64,000 bases of DNA from Piezodorus guildinii. Its lineage: Eukaryota; Arthropoda; Insecta; Hemiptera; Pentatomidae. The notes under the pieces were generated by a model. It saw nothing but the letters and a program-made list of their open reading frames with translations. It ran no database searches and was not told the origin of the DNA. Positions 23,816-34,138 of the stretch are shown one piece after another (the first letter of the stretch is position 1; the number at the start of each line of letters is the position of its first letter). A program made the position numbers and the translations under genes. The stretch is taken from contig CM041292.1 in assembly GCA_023052935.1 (NCBI GenBank), positions 80,114,169 through 80,178,168 of the forward strand, in the 5' to 3' direction.

Positions 23816-24238
23816 CTAATAAAATCCGTTTTTGAAGGTGATATCCATCACGAATTTGTTCCTTATGGATGCTCAATGAATTCTGAGCTCTACTGCCAAC
23901 AACTGGAAAGATTGTACGCTATTTTATCAGGGAGTTGTCCTGCTTTCATAAACCGGAGAGGAGTTTTATTCCTACAAGATAATGCTAGTCCTTACACTTC
24001 CCGCCGAATCAAAGAAAATTTTAAAAGCTTCATGGATTCGAACTCCTGCCTCATCCACCATATATTCCAGTATTCGCACCAACAGATTACTACTTTTTTG
24101 ATCCATGACCCATTCTCTTTAAGGGAAAAATTTGATAATTTAGTAAAACTTCTAATTAGAATTCCTGAAATTTCTTTAACAGCTATCCAAAAGAATGGTG
24201 TCAGCGTGGGATCGAGCGATTACCTACCAGGTGGCTAA
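23816..24238 (+). pseudogene. mariner transposase relic (C-terminal half)
   Basis: The frame opening at 23876 (120 codons), extended back without a start to about 23837, encodes HHEFVPYG, LYCQQLERLYAIL, the motif LQDNASPYTS (usual form L-x-DNA-x-PH, second catalytic Asp) and a C-terminal stretch. Mariner proteins normally continue with H-P-P-Y-S-P-D-L-A-P-T-D-Y. Here that block (24054-24092) lies in the neighbouring frame as HPPYIPVFAPTDYYFF. A frameshift has therefore occurred, and the third catalytic Asp is replaced by Val. The N-terminal half and the inverted repeats were not found. Transposition competence is lost. Confidence 0.8.
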
Positions 24239-24239
24239 T

Positions 24240-25101
24240 GGCTAGATAACAATGGGCTATACTTTGAGTATTAATTATATTTCATATCAAAGAAATAATA
24301 ATACAATGTTTGGTTGAAAATGGTCATTATTTATTCAATTTTTTTTATTTTTACACAAGCCATTGTATTACCATTTTGTTGAATCGTTGAAATTCCTTTA
24401 CAGGAACTGTCCATTCTGGACGCTGAGTTGGCAATTAAATTTTTTGTCGACGTACTGAAATTCTTTTCGAAACATAAGGATTCTGCATAATTATATTGAA
24501 ACGTAAGTTACATAAACCATTTCACACTCAAAAAACTAAATATGTCTTTTCTGCTCGTTTGGAAACTGTTGGTGCTTAAAAAATGATTAAATAAAAGAAA
24601 CAGTTTATTTTATGAACCAACCCTTCGTTAAACATATCTGGTTATGCATGTTGTAAAATTCGATTTGCAGAATGTGTATTTTCTACTTGCGCGGAACATG
24701 CGTGATAGTTAATTTGCATTATAACGACTGATGTAGTGTCCTAAGTGGCCAGCTCGGTTGCGAAAAACCGGTTGCTTTGATGAGCGCGACCGGCGGGGAG
24801 TTCTAACAACTAGTTCCTATTCTTCTATTATAGATCGTTCGCCAGCTACAATCATTAAACAGCTGTGAAAATTCGTTAAATCTCTGTTAATATTTATTTT
24901 AAAAACTGATATAAGGCTGAGTGCTTACATAAAAACTGTGTATTTAGTAACTCGCTCTCGGCTCCAAAATTTTAAGACTTATTTATATATTGATAATTAT
25001 TATTAATTTCAACTATGATCGATAATACGGCCTTTCAGTTTCAGTTTGACGCTACTTATTTTTATTTTAACCTCGACTTAAAAAAAAAAATGATGAAAAT
25101 T
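24240..25101. other. unassigned; possibly mariner remnant then unique DNA
   Basis: The first 100 bases could be the tail of the mariner element. A GC-richer block at 24700-24850 has no recognised content. No terminal inverted repeat was identified. Confidence 0.35.
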
Positions 25102-25112
25102 ACATTAAGTTT

Positions 25113-25395
25113 GTTAGTTTATTCATTTAACGTCCCTTTATACTGCTGTGGCTAATCGGACGATGCTACAGTGGTTGTACTAAATTTTGCCTATCCAAGT
25201 TTAATTAGATTAGGGTCTTTAACGAGTACCTTTTACAGCTCCACCTCCTTACATCCCCTCCGAAGGACGGCATAACCAAGGGTTATTTACTCCCATTAAA
25301 AAATCCTAGGACCACCTGCGGTTTTGAACCCGTCGACTTGACATATGAGGCTCTTACACGCTTACATAGGAGGCTCTTATGCTACACGTGATCCC
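25113..25395 (-). mobile_element. SINE-A, complete copy
   Basis: The full SINE-A body is present on the minus strand, with head GTGTAGCATAAGAG and an eroded B box. An 11-bp target-site duplication (ACATTAAGTTT at 25102-25112, ACGTTAAGTTT at 25396-25406) has one mismatch. A small internal duplication in the head (CATATGAGGCTCTTA / CATAGGAGGCTCTTA) is specific to this copy. Confidence 0.86.
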
Positions 25396-25406
25396 ACGTT
25401 AAGTTT

Positions 25407-27149
25407 AAATGTTAAAGTTACCTCAAAAAAAAAAAAATAAATAAATAAAAATGTACCACATTTTTTTACTTGTGACTCAACTTCAACTATGGTAAAAAAT
25501 CCAACAATTTAAAAAAAATATATTGTTGAAATTATTATTTTATAAAGGAGTGTATTACTTATTATGTATTCTTATTATTAAATTTACACATTGATTGTTG
25601 ATTCCCTTGCTTGCCATGGCGGTGGCAGTTGGGGATAAAACCCATTACAATAGTGGCGACCCCTCTTGACTAGGCTACCCTAGAAATGGGGTCAACTAAT
25701 ATCTATTCTCCGCCATTACTAGGCTCCTATACTGTTCTCTTTCTTGCTCCAAATAGTTATATCTATCCGGATAGCTTTTATATATTCTTTTTATAAACAC
25801 ATACAAAAAAGTTTGTATAAGTCTAAGGTAGGTAAACTATAACTGAGCCTTTACGAAAATATTTAATATATTTTTAAATCATTTTCTGTTGAATGGCTGA
25901 GCCCACTAGGCAAAGGACTTTCCTAAGTAGCCGGGGAATGGGGAATTTTCTTTCTAGGAAAGCAAAGGGAAGGTGAAGGTGACTTTTCCCAATATATTTT
26001 CTGCTCTACTAATCTGGAGTTTCCTTCATTTTTCGTGTGACCAATTTTATTCCACAGTCAAATTATATGCTGCTTTATACTTATCATGTATATATATATA
26101 TGTATATATATAAAAAAATCAAGCAAATTATAATAATACCTTTTCATTCATTCTACTTGAGAAAGCCTATTGTATTTTTTCATATTTAAAAAACATTCAC
26201 CCCTTCCAAACCATTATTTATTCATTTAAAAATGTATTCACATCTTATCGATGTTTCAGGGTTTTGCTTTTTCAAGGCTGTTATGTTTTTTCTTTCTATT
26301 CTCAGATAATGTTTTTGGGCCTAATTTTTTATATGTCAACTTGTCGATGTATATTGGCTCACTTAGTGTCACTGTAAGCCAGGAAGCCGATTGATGTAGA
26401 CAAAACAAAAATCTTGTACCGTGAATAATTTGTATTTATTCTATGAATATTATCCCGTCTCATACTGAATAATAAAAATGTAAACTGAATAGAAAAATAA
26501 ATTTAGCTCTTTTTAAAACTTATTATTATTAATTATTTTTTATTTAAATTGAAACTATTACTATAAATTTAAAAAGAAAATAAACAATAACTTCTGTTAT
26601 AATTAACAATTTAGTTTTTCATTTATATATATTTTTATAAAGTAAATAAAAATTATGAATATGTATTAAAAATTATAATACAAAAATTGTTTTCCATTTC
26701 GTCATAGAATTTTAAGATTTAAAAATTTATACTAAATGTATAAGCCTAAAAAATCTAAAATAAATATGAATCGTTATTCTCTAGTTTATTCTTAAGTATG
26801 TTGAAATCCTCGTGAATTTCATATTAATTCTAGAAATTATTGTATAATTTTAAATTTTATATAACCCGTATTTTGTAACAAAAATTGAAGTAAATAATAT
26901 TTAAAAAAAAATTACACTGACCCTTGAGCATTCCTATCAATGAGAAAACAAATATTCAATTTATTACTTTTTTCGTTATTCGCTTTCAATGACAATTTAA
27001 AATAAAATAAAAATTACGATGTGTAAAAAATTAAACCCACATATATCTCATCGATTTATTTTATGGTTATTGTCAGGTTTTTGAAAACTATTATTAAAAA
27101 ATAAATATTCATAATAAAATTATTTAAACATCCCACATCAGAATTATCG
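25407..27149. other. unassigned AT-rich DNA
   Basis: Very A/T-rich, especially 26400-27130, which is almost free of G/C clusters. The patch 25610-25740 is GC-richer and unassigned. A short (TA)n run lies at 26089-26110. No coding or RNA signal is seen. Confidence 0.45.
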
Positions 27150-27417
27150 TTTGTTTGTTGATTAAGGTCACTGTGTGCTACTGTGCTGATCGGAGGATGT
27201 TACAGTGGGGGTCCTTAAGTTTGGCTATCCAGGTTTAATTAGGGTAGAGATCTTAATGAGTACCTGAAATCGCATAGGCTCGGGAACACTAATTTAGGTC
27301 ATCTCTTAAGTACAGGATAATCAAGGATTTTTTACCTCATTTAAAAAATCATAGGACCATCTTTGATCCTGCGACCGTGGGATGTTATACTGGCTATTAC
27401 ACTACAGGTGATCCCAA
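27150..27417 (-). mobile_element. SINE-A, diverged copy
   Basis: It matches SINE-A through TAGCATCCT-like head remnants, GACCTAAATTAG, the CCTGGATAGCCAAACTTAAG block and the GTTTGTTTG tail at its plus-strand left edge. The B box is eroded. No clean duplication was found, in keeping with an older insertion. Confidence 0.78.
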
Positions 27418-27607
27418 CATGAAACATCATTTTTAATGTTTCTATAGTTAATCTGTATAAGTGAGTCACAGGCTGCCTGTAATTTTTTTTACTTCTATGG
27501 TTTATTATTTTCTTTTTCAATTTTATGCAATTTCGCAAACAAGTATTGATTTTGTTTTGACCCATAATCGAGATGTCTTACTCTTGCCTTTCAATTACAG
27601 AAATTAA

Positions 27608-27740
27608 AAAGTTTTTTTTTATTTGTATATATTACAATTTGTCATAATAGACAATAATAATAGTGCTACAGGATCTCATTCATACAATAAATTAAAGTAA
27701 ATTTAAAAGTATTACCAACTTTCATCAAAGGATTATAGAA
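27608..27740 (-). mobile_element. Jockey-type LINE 3' UTR fragment
   Basis: Poly(T), then ATATATTACAATTTGTC, AATAATAGTGCTACAGGATC and CATTCATACAATA follow the same order as the 3' UTRs at 35640 and 49600. No coding sequence is left. Confidence 0.6.
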
Positions 27741-28859
27741 AATAAATAAAAATAGAATGCATATAAATATATAACTTATAAGTAAAGGTGTAAGATACGA
27801 AAAGGGATTCAAAGATGTGCTAAACAAAGACAAAACAAAAACTCAGCTCTGAATGTAAAGGGAAAGATAAAAGTAGAACCATAAAAAAGGAAATGAGGTA
27901 TAACACAAAAGAGGGAACAAAAGCAGAAAAAAGAAATAAAAATGAAGTACATAATTTGATCATTTGCCAGTTGGCAATAGAATGTCTAATTTTAAGGTGT
28001 TTCCTGACAGCCATCTAGTGGGAAATTCTAAAAATATTTAAGTGTTTGTGGCGCACTCTAGTGAGTAGAAGACAAAAAAAAAACATAATATGCTTAACGA
28101 TAAACATACGGAATAGTCGACGGTATAAACAGAGATAAAATAATAAAACTTAGTCTCACATTAATTTGAATATTTTATTACTCTACAGTTCGTTTTTATT
28201 TCTGTTTGCATTCACCACCATCTTGTCCCAAGAAGGGGCCTGCTACCCATATAAACTTTTTTCTTCATCTATTGATAATATTGGTAAAGATATTGTGATA
28301 TTATAAGTTTTATTTTTTGAAATGATATAAAATAGCGTTGAGTAAGACGAGATATTGCGAAGGCCGTAAACACGGAAGATCCCGGCCTTGGACGGCCCGC
28401 TACTCACTCCCTCTGCTTCCTTCAAAACCGGATTCTCTAACCTTTCCCAAGCTATACCAGCCTTCATTTATTTTATTTTTCAGTTGGGAATTCCTATCCC
28501 AGGGGGCGACCTCAATGAATGGATGAAAGAACCGCGCTTTTTGCCACGGCTACATAAATCATGGATTTGGCTGTTATATAAAACCCCTCCTCAGCTCAAC
28601 CAAAGCTAAAAACTAGTCAGACGGATTGTCTCCTCCACACGGGCTGTCCTTAGATTGAGTAATTAGCTTTGAGAATCATTTTTCATAATTATAGTTAGAA
28701 ATATTTAACGATTGAAAAAATGAAAAATGGAGATAAAATACGTTTTATTTGCCAAGAATAATGATTTTTAAATTATTATTGTTTATTTAATCTAACTTTA
28801 TGCTGATGGAGTTTTGTTGACCGTAGAGAAATTAGATGAGGAAGATGGTTGGGGGTGCG
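27741..28859. other. unassigned; GC-richer block 28330-28660
   Basis: Within 28330-28660 an acceptor-like TTTATTTTTCAG at 28472-28483 is followed by an open stretch, and a TATATAAA at 28574-28581 follows. Frames of 62-74 codons overlap on both strands and match nothing I know. This could be an exon or promoter, or an unlisted repeat. Confidence 0.35.
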
Positions 28860-28904
28860 GTCATAAATTAAAACCACACAATTAAAAATAAGAGTTATTT
28901 TTAT

Positions 28905-28955
28905 TATGTGCCGACGTTTCGGCCTACAATGTGGGCCTTCATCAGGGCTAAAAGA
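28905..28955 (-). ncRNA. hammerhead ribozyme motif (minimal, Penelope type)
   Basis: On the minus strand the core CTGATGA is at 28945-28939. Stem II is GGCC...GGCC around an 8-9-nt loop, then comes GAAA, then ACGT acting as a two-pair stem III with no loop. The cleavage-site base C is at 28913. GCC before CTGATGA pairs with GGC after the cleavage site to give stem I. All conserved core bases are therefore present. The nearly absent stem III is typical of ribozymes described in Penelope-like elements, which are thought to act as dimers. Activity has not been shown for this copy. Confidence 0.75.
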
Positions 28956-29992
28956 AACAAGATAACAACCAATGTAATTAGACTTAATAATGCGTTAGGT
29001 ATATAATAATAATATGACAGTAATAAATTATGGGAACATAAATAATATTAAATGTAAAATGATAATAAGATGACAATTATAAAGTATGGAAATAAGGTGA
29101 CAGTTATAAAGTATGGAAATAAACAAAATTAAGATGATAGTTATAAAGTATGGAAGTAGACATAATTGAGATGATAATATTGTAATGAGAATATATAAAT
29201 AGAGACTCAGTAAATGAAGAAAAATGATAAAGGAAAAATATGTGAACAATTAAAATTTTAAATATTAACAATTATGAGTTGATATATGACGGTAATATAT
29301 TAAAAACATAGTTAAGAGTATAGGTAATATATAAAAAAATATAGTCATTACAAAAGAGAAACAGTATGAATAAAAAATAATAATTTAAATTTTAAAATAA
29401 TGTAATATTAAACTAATAATTATATGTCAGGATATGTAACGGAGAAATATATGAGTATGGAAAGGGGAGAAAGAAATGGGCGATGAAAAAAGACCCTTAT
29501 AAATAAGAAAAAATACTTACATGACGTGCAAGCTTTGCCTACGAAGTGATGTTTCTCAGTTTAAAAAACGCTCATTGCGTGGAACGGAAAATATGAGAAC
29601 TAGAATGTCCGTTAGGAAAATTCCAAGAAGCTAAGTTATGTTTACTGATTCGATTGTTAAAAAATAGCCAAAAGTCATTACTTGAGAGTACTTGAGTTAT
29701 TACTTATGAGTATTTGATAAAATTGTAAGAAATAGTGACGAGGTAAAGATTAAAAGATTTTAAGTAATAACGGATGACGATAATAAATGATGAATGATGA
29801 TAAGGTAATAACGAATGACGATAAGGAGCTGTCGAAGGAAATGATAAATAAACAGTAATCTAGTAGGTAAACAAATAAATAAATAAAAAAGGGGAGTACG
29901 AAAATTAAATAAATATATAAATAAAAAATTGATAATAAATAAATAAAAATGAAATTATGAAGAGATGATCAGATGGTTGTTTAAAAAATGAG

Positions 29993-31060
29993 CTAGGGAT
30001 GCTTTATTAAATTTAATATTTGGGAATAAGCTAGTGACAAGTTATGTTTGTCAGTCTTTTGATTAACAGGAAGGGGTTCTAGTTGTATGTAAATGCATTC
30101 TGTAATGAGTCGCTTGTCATGGTTAGGAACAGTGGCAAGAATGGATGTTTTATCAAAATCAAAGGAATGGTTAAGGGTTAAGGAATGTTCTGAAAGTTTT
30201 GAAGCGGTAGAATTTTTAGAGGAAATTGTATATTTGTGTCGGGTGATGCGATCTTTGAGAAGGTTTTTGGTTTCACCAATATAGGCAGAGTTGCAATTAG
30301 GAGTTCCGCAAGGGACTCTATAAACAATTTTTGAACGGTGGTCTGTTGGTATACTGTCTTTAAGTCGGCTGTAAATATTGGAGAGTTTGTAGTGGGATTT
30401 TAAAGCAAGTCTGAGGTTTGGATAGAAGGATTTTAATGATTTTTTAATTTTTTCTGAAAGAGAGGGAATGTAAGGTACGGATCTATATAAGAGAGTTGGT
30501 GATGATGATGGAGTAGAAAGAGAGGTTAATTGAGGTTGAGACTGATTTTTGTAGTTATTTATAAGTTTGTTTATGATCACGGTAGGGAAGTTATTGGCCA
30601 GGAGAATTGTCTTTATGCGGTTAATGTTGATGTCGTGGAAACGGGGATCGGAAAGGAAAAGGCTTCGGTGTATAAGATTTTTAGCAACGTTAATTTTTTG
30701 ATGATGGGGATGTTGGGAATAAAAGTTTAATAGTCTGCCAGAGTAAGTCGGTTTTGTGTACCAGTCAGTGGATATTGTGTTATTAGGGTTTCTAATGATG
30801 AGGAGGTCAAGAAATGGGAGGGAATTGTTAGTTTCGGATTCAGCGGTAAAATGTAGGCGGGGGTGGTAAGAGTTAAAGGCTAAAAGTATGTCAGTAATTT
30901 TGTCGGGGTTAAGAACAAGGAGGAGGTCGTCTACGTATTTTTTAATAAGAATAATATCCTCAGGAAACTGAGGGATTATCAAATTTAGTAAATCGTTAAG
31001 GACAATATTGGCGAGGTCAGGGGCGAGAGGATTTCCCATAGCCAGTCCTGAAATTTGATT
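29993..31060 (-). CDS. Penelope-like reverse transcriptase / GIY-YIG endonuclease, partial
   Basis: The frame gives 348 codons from the first Met at 31039 and stays open a little upstream. It encodes the second half of a Penelope-like polyprotein. Residues 1-12 (MGNPLAPDLANI) and 32-42 with YVDD at 35-38 form the palm of the reverse transcriptase, with YVDD binding the catalytic metal. FLDLLI at 76-81 follows. After a linker, the endonuclease region shows VYRVPC (239-244), AYIGET (252-257), an Arg-rich DRITRHK helix and a late Glu (TECIYI, 313-318). It also has C244/C249 with H285/H291, the CCHH set typical of this family's GIY-YIG domain. The N-terminal reverse-transcriptase half is missing, so the protein is a truncated remnant (family members are normally about twice as long), although this part has no stops. 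Confidence 0.88.
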   Translation of the reverse strand, partial: NQISGLAMGNPLAPDLANIVLNDLLNLIIPQFPEDIILIKKYVDDLLLVLNPDKITDILLAFNSYHPRLHFTAESETNNSLPFLDLLIIRNPNNTISTDWYTKPTYSGRLLNFYSQHPHHQKINVAKNLIHRSLFLSDPRFHDININRIKTILLANNFPTVIINKLINNYKNQSQPQLTSLSTPSSSPTLLYRSVPYIPSLSEKIKKSLKSFYPNLRLALKSHYKLSNIYSRLKDSIPTDHRSKIVYRVPCGTPNCNSAYIGETKNLLKDRITRHKYTISSKNSTASKLSEHSLTLNHSFDFDKTSILATVPNHDKRLITECIYIQLEPLPVNQKTDKHNLSLAYSQILNLIKHP

Positions 31061-31082
31061 AAAGATTGATTAAAGATTAATG

Positions 31083-31508
31083 GACCTCCTCCTTGTTCTT
31101 AACCCCGACAAAATTACTGACATACTTTTAGCCTTTAACTCTTACCACCCCCGCCTACATTTTACCGCTGAATCCGAAACTAACAATTCCCTCCCATTTC
31201 TTGACCTCCTCATCATTAGAAACCCTAATAACACAATATCCACTGACTGGTACACAAAACCGACTTACTCTGGCAGACTATTAAACTTTTATTCCCAACA
31301 TCCCCATCATCAAAAAATTAACGTTGCTAAAAATCTTATACACCGAAGCCTTTTCCTTTCCGATCCCCGTTTCCACGACATCAACATTAACCGCATAAAG
31401 ACAATTCTCCTGGCCAATAACTTCCCTACCGTGATCATAAACAAACTTATAAATAACTACAAAAATCAGTCTCAACCTCAATTAACCTCTCTTTCTACTC
31501 CATCATCA
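31083..31508 (+). repeat. inverted copy of the Penelope coding segment (426 bp)
   Basis: This segment is the exact reverse complement, as far as I can compare, of 30503-30928. Its translation is identical over about 140 residues from LLLVLNPDK to LSTPSS. The two arms point head to head, separated by 154 bases that include the sequence around MGNPLAP. The open frame starting at 31080 (147 codons) therefore encodes a duplicate internal reverse-transcriptase piece without YVDD and without the endonuclease. It ends abruptly in a piece resembling SINE-A. Confidence 0.92.
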
Positions 31509-31580
31509 GGACGGCATAACTAAGGTTTTTTTTACATCTTGGGCATAAAAAGCTGTTATTATACCCACTACACTTTATTT
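31508..31580 (-). mobile_element. SINE-A relic
   Basis: GGACGGCATAACTAAGG and a T run match the middle of SINE-A. The rest is eroded. It directly abuts the end of the inverted Penelope segment. Confidence 0.45.
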
Positions 31581-31816
31581 ACTTCATGATTTACGTCTTT
31601 TCAAATTTTCTTTGTATGCTTGAAGGCCTTCAAGGTATAACGAAACTTCAGCTTTCCAAGTTTTTACTATATTTTTGTTAATGTTGAACATCCTGACTTC
31701 CTGGCTGTATTCTGTCACTCTTTAATAAGGTTTCTGAGATGTAGACAAAGTCTAGATCTTGATCTAGACACAGTGGTGGCAACAGTTTTAGGGCATTTAG
31801 TTTTATTCCTTATCTT

Positions 31817-31960
31817 AGGGCCTGTTTATACTCCACGCATTAATGGGGGCTGAAACGCGAGCAGAACTATTAAATAGGACCTGGTGCTTTGCTCCCTGCC
31901 TGCCTACTTTAATGACACTTAACTCCCTAAAACATGTGTAGCGTAAACAGTCCTTAAGAA
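31817..31960. mobile_element. possible small inverted-repeat (MITE-like) element
   Basis: AGGGCCTGTTTATACTCCAC at the left and GTGTAGCGTAAACAGTCCTT at the right are imperfect reverse complements (about 16 of 20). They enclose about 100 bp. No target-site duplication is evident, so this is tentative. Confidence 0.4.
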
Positions 31961-32002
31961 ACAAAATGGTCAGGGGCGGGATGGGTGAATAGGTTAGTGC
32001 GC

Positions 32003-32015
32003 GTTGCCTAGCAAC
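32003..32015. promoter_or_regulatory. X-box-like palindrome (RFX-type site)
   Basis: GTTGCCTAGCAAC fits the RFX-factor X-box (GTNRCC-N-RGYAAC-type palindrome) that sits upstream of cilia genes in animals. No gene is recognised nearby, so the match may be incidental. Confidence 0.35.
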
Positions 32016-32645
32016 CACAGAGGGCCATAATTTAAAACAAATAATTATGTGTTCGAGTTTTGGTACTAGGGGACTTTTAACTCAGTATTTATCTCCCGCT
32101 CTCACCTCCTATAGCATTCAAAGGCAAGGCCTGATTTTTATTTCAAAATATTCATTTCCTTTTTTTTTTTTTTTTTTTTCTTGACGCGAATCGTCGATCA
32201 AGAGCCAGGCGAGTATCATTACCAATCCTTCTTCACAGTTTCCGCCTCCATTTTTCTCCAATACTCTCTCATCTTCCTGGATTGTTCCTCTCGTCATTAC
32301 TTAGCCAAATCTCTCCCTCTTCGCTCCTTTCCCAAACGAACACTGATCTCATTTAAGTTATTATCATTTCAATAACATCTTGGTTTATTATTTTCAGGAG
32401 AAATATTTAGTCCGGGTACAGGTCTGTGATGAAAAGCAATTAAATAGTCCAAACTATGTATTGCTTTCCTAACGTTTAACCACAGTTTGGGTCATTATCA
32501 GGTTTCCTTTCAGCAAGACAAGACAAGATTTATCTTTTTCAATCGACCAAGAAAAAAAAAAAAAAAATTAAACCCCTCCAAAGTTTCCGTTTAGTTTTTC
32601 TTGATATTTATTTGATTTGTTTGTATATTCATTTAGTATCACTTT

Positions 32646-34130
32646 TGTGCTACAGTGGCTAATTGGACTGAAATTGATCCTGTGGAGAATGTGGGAACGC
32701 CGGATGAGGATCAGCTCAAAGGTGCCATCAACAAGCCTAAGAATAATAACGTCCAGTCTGAGCTTTTTTAATAGGGTGGAGTATGATTCAGGAAAGTGCT
32801 GTATGACGTTATCCTTGATATGTGGAATGTATAGCAGATGCCTTTAGAACAGAGTAAGGCTATATTCTGTCCAATCCATAAATAACAGACATAACAGTTT
32901 TGAGAACTACCGAGGGATTACCCTTCGCTGTAGTATTTGTGAACTTATGTCGAACATTCAATAAGAAAGACTTACTACGCATTCAGAGAGGAAAATCGAT
33001 ATTTACCATGTAGACCTCAGGAAGGAACAGTCTACATTTTATCCGATTTTCTATTAACACTGGTGAAGTGCAAGGAGTGTATTATCTAGTCTTTTTTGTA
33101 GACTTCGAAGCAGCCTATGATAATGTTGACCGAAACGAACTGTATCAAGCCCTGGAAGAAGCTCATTCGTCTTGTTCAAATGACTAGGAAAGACCCATGT
33201 GTGCATCAAAAATCGAATCAGCAGCCTCTTAGAAGAATTTAGCGTAGACAAAGGGTGTGATACCCTTGCCTGCCTAATCTACAACCTTGCAGAAGAAAAA
33301 GCAGTGTTGAACTCCGGAATTGGTGGAATAGGTTGGTGGAACACTATTTAACAAACTGATCTAAATTCTTGGCTACGCAGACGACCTCGACATTCTCGAT
33401 AGCAAGATCAAAAAAATCACTAAAGAAAGCATTCCTTGCAATGGAGATGGCAGCCAAGAAACTTGGGCTTATTATCAACGTAGACAAGTACATACGAATA
33501 GGAGGCAGAGGAGAAAGAGGCGAATACTTCGAAGTTGGCCAGTTCAATTTCAAATGCGTTTACAGTTTCGTCTACTCAGGAACTGAAATCAGCTGGAACT
33601 GATGTTCAAAGAAGAATTAGTACTTACAACTTTAAGACTGTAGTAGCATCTACTAACAGGAGGTGCTACTCCAGTCTTAAGGTTTCTCTCAAGGAAGAGA
33701 TAAATAATGCTTCATAAAACATTAGTTCGATAAGTGATGTTATATGGCTCATAGGCTTAACAACAACTGGTGTGAAAAGGCTTCGGATATTTGAGAGGAC
33801 GATCCTACGAAAGATGTATGGACCTGTAAAAGAATGCTAAGCATGGAGAAGAGGTGTTAACCGATATGTCAAGGTTGGCAAGTATGGGAGGCTCAGATGG
33901 CCAGGAAATATAGCAAGAATGGGGATAAGTCGATTCTCATGAAGACCCTTACCGAAGAAATCCATGGCACAAGAGTAGGGAGACATAACCTGAGCGGATG
34001 AAGGCTAGGACAGTATATGATAGGAGCTCAATGTTAGGGACTGGGTAGGATAAATACTGAACAAGATAGTCAACTGGCTGAGGCTGCTGGAGGCGGCCCA
34101 GATTCGGTGAACAGTTGTTGCACCAGATAA
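32646..34130 (+). pseudogene. RTE-type LINE reverse transcriptase relic
   Basis: Broken plus-strand frames follow the RTE reverse-transcriptase order. They are the PVENVGTP...AINKPKNNN pre-RT segment (32680), FENYRGITL (32895-32925, usual NYRGI), FVDFEAAYDNVDRNELY (33090, first catalytic Asp), LGYADDLDIL (33370-33400, the YADD box), then AAKKLGLIINVDK and GTEISWN. A C-terminal block around NRRCYSSLKVSLKEEINNAS (33655-33715) ends in a remnant of the W-x-D-x(4)-D tail. Many stops and frameshifts make it non-functional. The endonuclease half is absent. A SINE-A fragment follows directly. Confidence 0.85.
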
Positions 34131-34138
34131 TGGCTTAT

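Larger units (their letters stand above)
28860..31082 (-). mobile_element. Penelope-like element, 5'-truncated, with 3' region
   Basis: The coding part 29993-31060 is followed on the minus strand by about 1 kb of AT-rich 3' sequence. That sequence contains short tandem units (TTATAAAGTATGGAAATA type at 29075-29155) and ends near a hammerhead-ribozyme motif at 28905-28955. Penelope-like elements combine a reverse transcriptase with a GIY-YIG endonuclease and often carry hammerhead motifs in their terminal repeats, so the two signals support each other. The lower boundary near 28860 is approximate. Confidence 0.85.
31581..32645. other. unassigned region with small palindromes
   Basis: It contains the perfect palindrome GTCTAGATC-TT-GATCTAGAC (31750-31769), a possible short inverted-repeat element (31817-31960), an X-box-like motif (32003-32015) and a poly(T) run (32161-32179). 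A GC-richer pyrimidine block follows the poly(T). No gene is recognised. Confidence 0.45.

Noticed and set aside
30093..30730. Plus-strand frames of 63 and 66 codons.
   Set aside because: They are antisense to the Penelope-like polyprotein. The 66-codon one appears twice only because of the inverted duplication.
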